Assembly (NCBI GenBank): GCA_047967505.1
Contig: CM106539.1
DNA from: Dipteris shenzhenensis
Taxonomy: Eukaryota; Polypodiophyta; Polypodiopsida; Gleicheniales
Strand: one strand, 5' to 3'
Length of the DNA stretch: 64,000 nucleotides
Part shown: positions 45,258 through 54,639 of the stretch, piece after piece
Position numbering within the stretch: position 1 is the stretch's first letter
How the letters are laid out: the number at the start of each line of letters is the position of its first letter
Notes under the pieces: model-generated
What the model was told of the DNA's origin: nothing
Databases searched by the model: none
What the model saw: only the letters and a program-made list of their open reading frames with translations
Translations under genes and position numbers: made by a program

Positions 45258-47427
45258 ATGTCTCCATCTTCAACACGCAACTCCAGTGAGGATGAATCCC
45301 TCCCTATCCACCATCGCGAAATGTGGTTGGAGCAAAAAATCAAATGTCTATGTGATCGATGTCGAGGAAACATGTATCGTGCACGCAGGATTACGCTCAA
45401 TCATATCTCAAAGTATGGAGAATGGGATGTGACCATAAACAGGGTAAGGATTTGTAAGTTAAGGTTGATTGAGATACCTATGGGTGTTCATATGTTTGAG
45501 TTATAATGATTCCATTTTAATTTGATACAGGATGCAGTGCCACACCCGCACATGTTACCCTATGCCCGTCGTGAGGAGGCGAAGCGTGCTATTACTACAA
45601 TTCGTACTCCCACTGGATGCATGAGGTGTTTGAAGGGAGCCTTTGCAAAGAGCAAGAAAAGAGGTGTAGAGCAATTATATGGCTTGAACTCATGATTGGC
45701 ACAAGATGCTCCAAGTAAGTAATTTATATGCATAATATCTTTTTCCTTTCAAATTTGTGAGTGAATAGCTATAAGCAACTAATCAACCACCTCCTCGCGG
45801 GTTCAGTTCATACTACCTACTAGCATTTCACGTAGTGCATCAAAGGACGTGAAAGATTGTATTTACAAGATGGGCGAGCTTGTGAGGTATGTGAGCTCAA
45901 AGGAAATAGATCCCACCACGCTTGAGAATGCTCGAGTTATGTCAGTGGAGGCGGTTTGTTTAGTGGAGGAGACATTTCCACGTTCTATTCTCACAAGCCA
46001 ACTACATCTCATAGTGCATTTGGTGGATGAGATTGCTATATGCAGTACTATACATGCACGATGGTTGTTCTTCCTCGAGCGCTTCATGAAGACCTTGAAG
46101 GGCTTCGTGAGACAAAATGCAAGACCCGAAGGTAGCATGGCCGAGGGTTGGTTGGTACAAGAGTCACTTGTATATATTTCTGAGTTTCTTGTTGATGTGG
46201 ATAGCTCTCTCCCACGACTATGGAGAGATGATGAAGACCTAAGGATGACCTCTATTGTGCCTCAAGGAAGAGGACGCAACAAAGTAATAGACACGGAGTT
46301 GCGTAATAGTATCAACCTCTTTTGTGTGCTTAATAGTGATGTGATGAAAAGATGGGTGACAAGATACGAGGATGCAAAGGCAAGAAGACAAGAAGAAAGG
46401 GCCCTCTTTCGTACACACCACGGATCTCGTGTGCCATACCCTCAGCGTCTAAGAGCACTTCCAAAGGATATTCATGTGGATTGGCTACTTGATGAAATGG
46501 AGAAAGCAGAGAAAGACGAGGGGATGCATATCACAATGGAAGAATGGGAGTATGCTAGGGGATGCATGAGCAAGGTCGGTATATAGAATGTTATGCATAA
46601 GTTAGGAGGTTTTTATAACTTAGATTGCTTATTTAATTGATTTTTTCTTGGTGTAGTGCACTATGTTCAATGCTATATGGTGTGAGGGCAAGCATTTTCG
46701 AACACAACGGATTGATGATAAGAGAAACACACAAGATTGCGGCGTCATTGCTAGCTTTGAGGGAGCCAATGGAGTCATGGATGATTATTGTGGCATAATC
46801 CAAGATATCATTATGCTTGACTTTCGACGCTTCTTTGTGTATGTTTTGGATGTAAAGTGGTTTAAGGACGTGGTGGAAAGAGGCCCTAATGCAACAATCA
46901 AACGCCATGCAAGTGGCTTTGTAACTATTGACTCCACAAAGTTTTGGAAAAGTAGTGTGACTACCGCAACAATGTGAACAGGTACTGTGCACACACATAA
47001 AAATACTCGCTTTTAAATATTTGATGCAAGAAAAGTAACATGATTGTATTTGTGTTTGAATTAGGTTGTCTATCAACCAATGGTGGATAATAATAGGTGG
47101 TGGCATGTCATACCTATTATGCCACGTTCCAAAGTGATGTATAGTACATTTACTAATATGGAGCGTATGGAGGATGATCATGCCCATGGACGTGATGATG
47201 ACCGTGATACAAGAGAGGAGGATGATCATGAGATAGGAGATATAGATATTGAGGCTGGCATTACCCGTGAGAACGAGCCTACCATTGGAGATCTTGATCT
47301 CGATGAGCACATGAGTAGCACAAGTAGTAGTGGGTTGAATGTATTTGTAGATCTAAACACTTGTTTGGATTTCGAAGTAGATAGTTTGGCAAGGGTTGAT
47401 CTCATTGAGGATGAGATTGAACCATAG
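45258..47427 (+). pseudogene. family-2 tnp2 gene of element G, catalytic core deleted
   Basis: The ATG at 45,258 follows a TTTGTAG acceptor; a likely 5'-UTR intron (donor ~44,742, GTATGG) would hold the second motif cluster 45,010-45,200. Exon 1 has the transposase-associated-type KIKCLCDRCRG motif. Exon 2 begins DAVPHPHML and at EEAKR|AITTIRTPTG (~45,590) jumps in frame over about 1.8 kb, losing the whole tnp2 core. A 2-bp deletion follows at ~45,690. From 45,849 a 245-residue frame is open with DUF4218 and the following domain, and lacks the intron present in B and C. DUF4216 lies at 46,663-46,975 and the acidic tail at 47,080-47,427. Confidence 0.82.
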
Positions 47428-47883
47428 CCCCACAATTGATATTGGCAAAACTATTTTACATATTGTCTCATTCTCCTCATTTCCCTTAATTCTTGTATAT
47501 GTGGGCTTGCAAAAATTTATGTGCTTTGGTAATCATGGGCAATGTTTGGAAAAGCAATGATGTACACCAAAATCTCACTTTCTGTATTCTTTGGATCGCG
47601 TCTAACCCCGCGTCTAAATGCGCGTTTGAGTCTCAGTGTAAACGCGCAAATAAATGCGCAAATACACGCGCAAATAGACGCGCTAATAGACGGGATGTTA
47701 GACGGGCCCGTATTTTCTCAGGTCTAACGCGCAAATAAACGCGGTGATTGACGCGCAAATAGACGAGCATTTAGCTGCGCTAATAGACGCGCCCGTAATT
47801 TCTCTACTAGAGCAACGCCTATAGATGCGCCCGCTATTTTGCGCGTCTACCAAGCGCATCTATAGTTGCTTTGTGTTGTTGTG

Positions 47884-48183
47884 GCATACACAACATACAC
47901 ATCATTCTGTAAATTAAAAAAATAAAAAATAAAGCACATCTATCAGTGCATTTATAAATGCGTCTATCTGTTCGACAAGTGTTTATATTTGTATCTATAA
48001 ACGCGTTTACAAGCGCGTCTATTTAAGCATCTAAGTGCGCGTCTATACACACGTGTGTCTAATATATAGACGTGCTGATAGATGCGGGTCTCTAGACGTG
48101 AAAGTAAACGCGCAAATAGACATGCCCGTAAGTTTCAGAAAATGCGTCTGTGTGCGCGTCTATGGGTGCTTTGTCTTGTTGTG
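47884..48183 (+). mobile_element. TnpA-side terminus of element F (displaced by G)
   Basis: Begins GCATACACAACATACACA, the continuation of element F broken at 42,884. It has sub-terminal GCGTCTATA motifs and the terminal repeat ending CTTTGTCTTGTTGTG at 48,183. It aligns with the reversed left terminus of G (43,209-42,885) over its whole length. Confidence 0.88.
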
Positions 48184-49869
48184 GATGTGAACCGTTTTTC
48201 ACAGTTAAGATAGAAAAAAAGGAATTTTTTTCTCTTGTAAACTTTTTAGGCCTAAGTATTAATAAAGAATGCATCTTGACTTTAAAACAATTAATGAAAA
48301 TGGGTTGCAAAAATATTGAACACCTATTAGGAAAAGTTGGAAAATCCCAAGTCCCACTTTTTTTGGCACTCACAATTTTGATCTACAAAAAAGTGAAATT
48401 TGAAACAAACTTTTATCAAGATATGTGGCATGAATTTGTGAACAACACTACACTCATCAGTAGATATTGAAGTTAGTATGATCAATAGGTACAACCTATC
48501 GCCAACAATCAATGGAACTTTTGGCTTCAAATGCTTTATTAATGCACTTAAATTTTAATACTAGAATTCACTTATATTTACTTTTTATTTGTGAAAATTT
48601 CATCGTAGATATTACTTTGATGCTTAAAGATTTTCCTTCAAATCCTTTATCATTGCATTCATTTTTATTGTTTAATGCTAAAATTCACTTATATTTGCTT
48701 GTTTTTTGCTTTTATTTTGTATATTTGTGCGAATGCATTTAATGTTTTTTATTTGCAAGAAAAGGAGAATGTTATTTGCTTTCAATGTTTTTTTAAATGC
48801 TCTTTCTTACCTCTTGCTTTTTGCTTCATTCTCAACGATCCAAATTATTATAATTATTAAATTATCAAGATCAAATTTAATATTTCTATAGAACAATCAG
48901 TAGACATCCATATCATTATATCATACACATGGAATAAATTTACATCATGAGTAAATGTCCCTCAAGCTTTTATATATTAGAAATAATTAACAAAAACAAC
49001 CTCAGGAGTCAATTCATATTTTTTTAATTACAAGAAATTTGGACTACTTTACAACATCATCTACGTGGTTCACAATCGAGTCTATAGACTTTTGTGATGC
49101 AACCTGTAAAGGTTGTTATGCTCTGAACTTATACTGAAACTCTCCTTCCTTACATGCTATGATGCTTTTAGACTGGACTCAATCTCTTCTTCCTCTAAAA
49201 GTTGGGATTCTTTTGGTGTGAATGCTTTGGGCATAGACTATATCTCCAACTATGCTAGAAGCTATGATGCTTTTGGAGACTCAATTGGCTACTGTGTTGC
49301 TTTGGGTGTAGACTTAATCTCGTCTACTTTTGTCACATGTTGTTTATGGATTGTATCAATTAGATCTTGAATGTTCTCAGCCATAAATGCCTTTAGATCA
49401 ATCTCTGTATATTTTTCCATTGAGGGATGTGAGTTCTGTTCAAAATTTTCATTGAGGACTACATGCAATTGTAGCCCACTCTCCACCTAGAGCTGTGCCC
49501 ATTCTTTTGTTTCATTGCTATGCATTTTTTGAAATCTTTTGTGTCTACTAAGTTATCTTGGTGCTGCTTGATTCCTCCAATAACAAACACCAATTTTTGT
49601 GCTGATTTACCCATCAAACATATAAAAGGATTGAGTGTTTGTATTGTACTATAACTTTTAATGATACATAAGTGACAACATATTAAGAGAATACTTACAT
49701 TAACATTGAGCCATGAATGCCTTTAATTGAATTGACAAGCCAACATTTTTCATCTTCAAGGTCCCAAATTACCAAACTCCAATGTGAGCTGCATGATTAA
49801 TTAAGAATAATTATTATTTGACACAATCTTATCACTGAAAGAGTAAAAATAATTTTGTAATGCTACTTA
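48184..49869. other. AT-rich stretch, no recognisable gene
   Basis: 48,184-48,470 has an open plus frame rich in Lys/Phe/Leu (KKEFFSLVNFLGLSINKE) that I do not recognise. 49,289-49,486 has an open minus frame with DLKAFMAENIQDLIDTI. 49,125-49,330 carries an imperfect duplication (CTATGATGCTTTT...AGACT). None shows a known domain or gene structure. Confidence 0.4.
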
Positions 49870-50800
49870 CACCTACTAGCATTTCTCATAGTGCATTGAA
49901 GGACGTGAAGGATTTGATTTACAAGATGGGCAAGCTTGTGAGGTACTTCACACTATACAAAATGTGAAGCGTATCAATGTGTGATGCAAGGTTTTCATAT
50001 TGCTAATATGGTACAATGGAGAGAGCAGAGAGAGACGAGGGAATGCATATCATAATGGAAGATTGGGAGTATGCTATAGAATGCATGCAAAAGGTCGGTA
50101 TATAGAGTATTATGCATAAGTTAGGAGCTTTCAATAATTTAGATTGCTTATGGCAAATGACTTTGTCTTGGTGTAGTGTACTATGTTCAATGTTATATGG
50201 TGTCAAGGCAAGAATTTTCGGACACAACGGATTGATGAAAAGAGAAACACACAAGATTGTGGTGTCATTGCTAGCTTTGATGGAGCCAATGGAGCCGTGG
50301 ATGATTATTGTGGCATGATCCAAGATATTATTAAGCTTGACTTGTTGCGCTTCTTTGTGTATGTTTTGGATGTCAAGTGGTTTAAGGAAGTGGTGGAAAG
50401 AGGCCCTAATGCAACAATCAAACGCCATGCAAGTGACTTTGTAACTATTGACTCCACAAAGTTTTGTTGGCAAAGCAAGAAGGAGGTGGTGGAAAGAGCC
50501 CCTAATGCAATAATCACATGCCATGCAAGTGGCTTTGTAACTATTGACTTCACAAAGTTCTGCTGGCAAAGCAAGGACATACTAGTGCTACCGTAACAAT
50601 GTGAACAAGTACTGTACACATATATAAAAATACTCACTTTTTAATATTTGATACCTTCGATGTAAGGAAAATACATGTTTGAATTATGTTTTCTATCAAC
50701 CAATGGTGGATAATAATAGGTGGTGGAACATCATACCTATTACGCCATGTTCCAAAGTGATGGAAAGTACATTTACTAATATGGAGCATATAGAGTCCAA
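49870..50800 (+). pseudogene. family-2 tnp2 3' fragment with duplicated DUF4216 segment
   Basis: Starts with the DUF4218-flanking intron region (GCAAGCTTGTGAGGTAC), loses DUF4218 by deletion, and resumes at ~50,018 (MERAERDEGMHIIMEDWEYA). The DUF4216 frame 50,183-50,596 is open and contains an in-frame 96-bp duplication: 50,390-50,485 and 50,486-50,581 both encode VVER.PNA.I..HAS.FVTID.TKFCWQSK. The fragment ends near 50,790 and adjoins a different CACTA type. Confidence 0.78.
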
Positions 50801-50817
50801 ACGAGTTTTTAGCATAG

Positions 50818-52559
50818 ATGATCGATGAGAAGGCAGCGAGATTCTTCTCTCTGCTATCTCAGAGGACCTTAGCAATTCCCTCCCCTACACTGACGGCTGG
50901 ACCTACTGCCCAACCGCCCCCTCGTGCCCCTTCGACCGAGGGGTCATCACCTACACGTGCCTCTCATAAGGAAAGGAAGAGTAGGAGGGGCCACTTATGT
51001 TGTGCTGACTTGGGAGATGTAGATGAGTCAACACACTCACATCCCTACAGGTCTCCACTTGGTCCGGAGACACAGTATCAGTCAGGTCCCTTGCCCTCTC
51101 CTACTCCCACTGCTACTCCTGGCTCTGGAAGTGCTTGCAAAACTTCCACTCCTTCCAACTCTGCCACTACCATCAGTCCTCCTTACTCCAGTCGAGGACC
51201 TCTCTTATCAAATCATGGCTGTTGGAGAGATAATAGAAGATAGAAAGGGCAAAGCAGTGCTAGCCACCATGAGGCGGTTGATGAGCCATCACTTTAAGAG
51301 CGGCATTGCTACCGATTGGCAGTATCAAGATGACCAAAAGAAGCAGGTGGTCATCGATGAATTAAAACAAAAATACCCTAACATGCCAAATTGGGAGTTT
51401 AATGAGAATTATATGCGAGAGCACATGGGTTTGGTATTGAAGCATCATAGATCAACCTTGCATACTTCCATCGCAAAGGGGATGGTTAAACCCAGCTGGG
51501 CAAACAAAGCTGATTGGAAGTTCTTCAAGAAGCAGAATAGGGACCATCTCGAAATGTTCGAGGGTCAGAGGAGGGTTGCGAAGAACCAATGAATTGATGC
51601 CTACTTTCTGCAAAACGAGTTCAAGAGGAGCCCATCTAATGCAAATTTGTATATCTTCAGAGGAGGCAAGTGTATGATCATGGTCCTTTATGTGGATGAC
51701 CTTGCCATAATAGGGAACCATGAAGAGAAGATCTCGCAGACGAAGCATTTGCTAGGAAGAGAGTTTGAAATGATAGACCTCAGATTGATGCATTTTTGTT
51801 TGGGGATTGAAGTTTGGCAGGAGCCGAAATAGATCTTCATCTCACAGCTGAAGTATGCTGGAGAGATACTGAAATCATTTGGCATGGCTGAGTGCAAGAG
51901 AGTTGGTACCCATATGGAGGTTGATGTGAAGCTCTCAAATGAGGATTCATCACCACTGGTGGATGAAGCGAAGTACAGAAGGCTTGTGGGCAGTTTGATT
52001 TACCTGTGCGATATCGTAGGTACTTTGCACTTTGGTGCAGGCAGACGGTTGGCATTTGAGGCAACTGTGATAAGTCTACTTCTTCTCATTTAATGTATTG
52101 TTCTATTTGTTTTACTACATATTACATGCACTTTATCTAACTCTAACTCTCATAAATTGGATCCACAGCAAGCTACGATGGGTCATCTTCCTACAGATGC
52201 AGAGACGGGATGTGTGCTTCGCATAGGAACAAAACCATGGTTTATTGAGCAAAAGGCAATGGGAGCGATGATCCATTGGGCTAAGGTGGCTGCTCGCACG
52301 GTATAAGTCTACTCCTACCTGTAATCTCACTTTTTAAATTTTTTATTCTTTAAGTTCCAATATAATTTTTAATTTATATGGTTCACTCTTAGGGTCAAAG
52401 CTCGAGCATCCCATCAGTGGAGGCAAGCGATCACTAGGGCCAGGGATCAGACACACGTGATGAGGATCAAGGAGAAGGTGTAGCTCACGTGGACCAAGTA
52501 TCAGGCCAACAAGATGAGGACGAGGACAAGGATGATGAGGACAATTCAAATGAGTAGTA
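50818..52559 (+). pseudogene. Transposase_24-type (TnpA-like) gene of the third CACTA type
   Basis: N-terminal Pro/Ser/Thr-rich region 50,818-51,200. The conserved block is at about 51,215-51,592 (IIEDRKGKAVLATMRRLMSHHFKSG, KYPNMPNWEFNENYMREHMG, HHRSTLHTSIAKG, NKADWKFFKKQNRDH), comparable in layout to genes D, F and G though distant in sequence. It is interrupted at 51,593-52,020 by reverse-transcriptase sequence and resumes at ~52,021 (TLHFGAGRRLAFEA). Later exons are 52,171-52,305 (GTKPWFIEQKAMGAMIHWAK) and an acidic last exon 52,394-52,559 with one stop. Frame change near 51,200 and the insertion inactivate it. Confidence 0.65.
51593..52020 (+). pseudogene. copia reverse-transcriptase fragment (YVDD region) inside the CACTA gene
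   Basis: Encodes MIMVLYVDDLAIIGNHEEK with the catalytic YVDD motif, then LLGREFEMIDLRLMHFCLGIEV and, after a stop at ~51,831, KYRRLVGSLIYL, all standard late copia RT phrases. No LTRs, integrase or RNase H are attached, so it was not a simple element insertion. The bordering sequence on both sides is TnpA-like coding. Confidence 0.8.
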
Positions 52560-52796
52560 GTAGCAGTTTGCATATACTTCGCCATGTATGTCATTTTGTA
52601 TATCCTCTTGTTTAAGCAATTTTGTATCTTGCTCGATCATTTCATTTGAGCAATTTTGTATCACCCTTTTTGCAAGGAAAATTTTGTAATAAAAAACTTT
52701 TTTTTGTAATTACAAAAAAAAAAACATTAGTGGGACAAAACAGGGCTTGCTATGGCCCTGCTTAGCCCCACTAATGCTTTTTTTTAAGTTTTGTTA

Positions 52797-52900
52797 ATCG
52801 TTGCTATATAGCGACGTTTACCAGTGCCGCTATATAGCGACGATTATCAGTGTCGCCCTATAGCGACATTTATCAGCGTTGCTATATAGCGATGCTTTAT
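52797..52900. repeat. sub-terminal palindrome array of the third CACTA type
   Basis: GTTGCTATATAGCGACG, GCCGCTATATAGCGACG, GTCGCCCTATAGCGAC and GTTGCTATATAGCGATG. The same palindrome as in element A although the terminal repeats and genes differ. Confidence 0.88.
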
Positions 52901-53022
52901 AGTGATTGTTCTTTTTCGATGCTTTTAACAACTTTAATAATGATGTTTGCACCGTTTTAAAAAAAAATTTAATGTAAAAAGCATCAGTATTTTCGTTGAA
53001 AAAGGGCCTATGCCTTGTAGTG

Positions 53023-53959
53023 TGGGATAACATGGTAGTATGCATTCAAATGTTGCCTACAAAAATGTGTGCCTAGGTGGTTACATGCTGATATAATTAA
53101 TTACCACTTTATCTAATCAGGGCTTAGTGGGTTGAGTTGGCCAGTTCGACTTGGCCAGACTTGGGTCCTATTTGCCATGTGGCTATTTCTTGGCTAGTCC
53201 AAACCTAGCCTCTACCTATGACATATCTACAACTTAGATTGTCACATGGCATGGGTTTTGTGAAGATGTAGATTTCAACAAGTGAATGTGCATAGTTGCC
53301 TCTACCTGTGCTTCCTGTTACTACCATCATCATTGAAGATTGGTTGTTGCTTCATTGATCTTTTTCTTTGTTAAGCTGAGTCATCTAGCCCTTTTCTTTG
53401 TGTGTTTTGTTTGCTTTTGCATCCTGCTACTCTGAAATAACATGAGTTCTCACACCGTTGTAGTTGTGGCTTGGTCGCTACTGGAGTCGCGATGCTCTAG
53501 GAGTTAGCTGGACTATCACTCTTGCTTCATAGACACTAGTGTGCAACCCTTGGCAGGCCACACAATACGATCACGATCAGCCTCCTTTCCTCACATCATG
53601 TTTGTGGATTTCAACTTGGCAATGGTCTTTGGAATTCTCTCAGAAAGACAATCGGAATCATAAATTGCTTTCTTGAATAACTTCAATTTCCAGTTAGAAT
53701 GCTCAAAGAGCTTCTTTTTACATTTCAACAGTAATGCCCCCAACGGATGGATGCTCTCATTACCAACATTCAAGATACAATGCCTCTTCTCCTCATGCAC
53801 CTTTGAAGAATTCAAATTTGGTTTAGACTTTATGTGAACATTCAACTCTGCACTAGGAACCCTTGAATCTACACCTTTCTAGCTATCATCTATGGATAAA
53901 CAAACTTCCAATAATGGGTGTACTCCTTGGTTCTCCATCACAGAGTGAAGCTTTGTGGG
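53023..53959. other. no recognisable gene
   Basis: Mixed sequence. A minus-strand open frame at 53,845-53,591 (Lys/Ser/Asn-rich) shows no known motif. Nothing repeated elsewhere in the window was noticed before about 53,960. Confidence 0.35.
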
Positions 53960-54635
53960 ATTTTTTGAGAGAGAATAAGAAGAGACAATAGACACACCAA
54001 ATAGACTTCCAAAGACTGATTCATAAGCTACACATGTATAGGTGAGACCTAGTTCGAGTTGGAGCGAGCTATATATATCTCTAACACCCCCACTCAAACA
54101 AAGGTCTCAGAGATCTACAAATGAAAAAACCCTTGGGAAGCACAAGGGAAAAACCTGAGCTCCTATATACTGTGCTCAATAAATAACACGATCTTGTACA
54201 CAAGAGAGAAAACTAGATAGTATGGAGAATCATAGAAATTGATTACTGTAGAATTGATACAATAGATGGCGCTGCCTCCCAACCGTGCGCTCTTGTGAAA
54301 GAAGCTTCGATGGCAAGCTAGAAACAGTAGAGGATGGAGGCTGGATGCTAAGGAATCAGGGTTGCTGAAGCCAGTGATGAAATGGGCTTCACGGGCTTAC
54401 TCTTATATAGCTACCAGTCGTAGTCGGTTAGGCCCAATATGGTGACCGACCTAGTCCACCCAAAATGGTCGACTGGGGGTCGGTCTCGAAATAGGCCACT
54501 GACCACACGACGATAGAACCGGTGTGCAAAATAGAGCAACTAGCCTACGGTCTCCGTTCGGCCCATAGCCATCCGGGATCATCTGGGACTCCAAACGGGC
54601 CCCACAACCCAAGAGTGGGCTGCCCTGAGGAGCGG
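53960..54635 (-). repeat. two LTR fragments in reverse orientation
   Basis: 53,965-54,110 matches the LTR piece at 213-352. 54,195-54,620 is the reverse complement of 63,590-63,180 inside the copia LTR at the right edge (for example GCGCACGGTTGGGAGGCAG there, its complement at 54,270). The fragments show no PBS. Confidence 0.75.
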
Positions 54636-54639
54636 GGTC

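Larger units (their letters stand above)
42885..47883. mobile_element. family-2 CACTA element G, both termini present (4,999 bp), 3-bp TSD
   Basis: The left end CACAACAAAACAAAGCAC and right end (complement) CACAACAACACAAAGCA form terminal inverted repeats that extend about 30 bp into TATAGACGCGC. It is flanked by GCA at 42,882-42,884 and 47,884-47,886. The outside sequence is one continuous copy of an element-F terminus (TATAGCA | TACACAACATACAC), so the insertion is nested in F. Internal order: sub-terminal repeats, TnpA-like gene (minus), internal array, leader, second motif cluster, tnp2 (plus, internally deleted), sub-terminal repeats. Confidence 0.9.
50818..53022 (+). mobile_element. third CACTA-type element, right end present
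   Basis: The right end at 53,022 reads GGCCTATGCCTTGTAGTG, i.e. terminal repeat CACTACAAGGCATAGG. Four GCTATATAGCGACG-type palindromes lie at 52,797-52,900. The interior is a Transposase_24-type gene in three or more exons with a piece of copia reverse transcriptase inside. The left terminus is missing; sequence changes to tnp2 remnant before 50,800. Confidence 0.75.

Noticed and set aside
48150-48470. 106-residue plus-strand frame as a gene
   Set aside because: AT-rich, Lys/Phe/Leu-biased, starts inside a CACTA terminus and has no recognisable domain.
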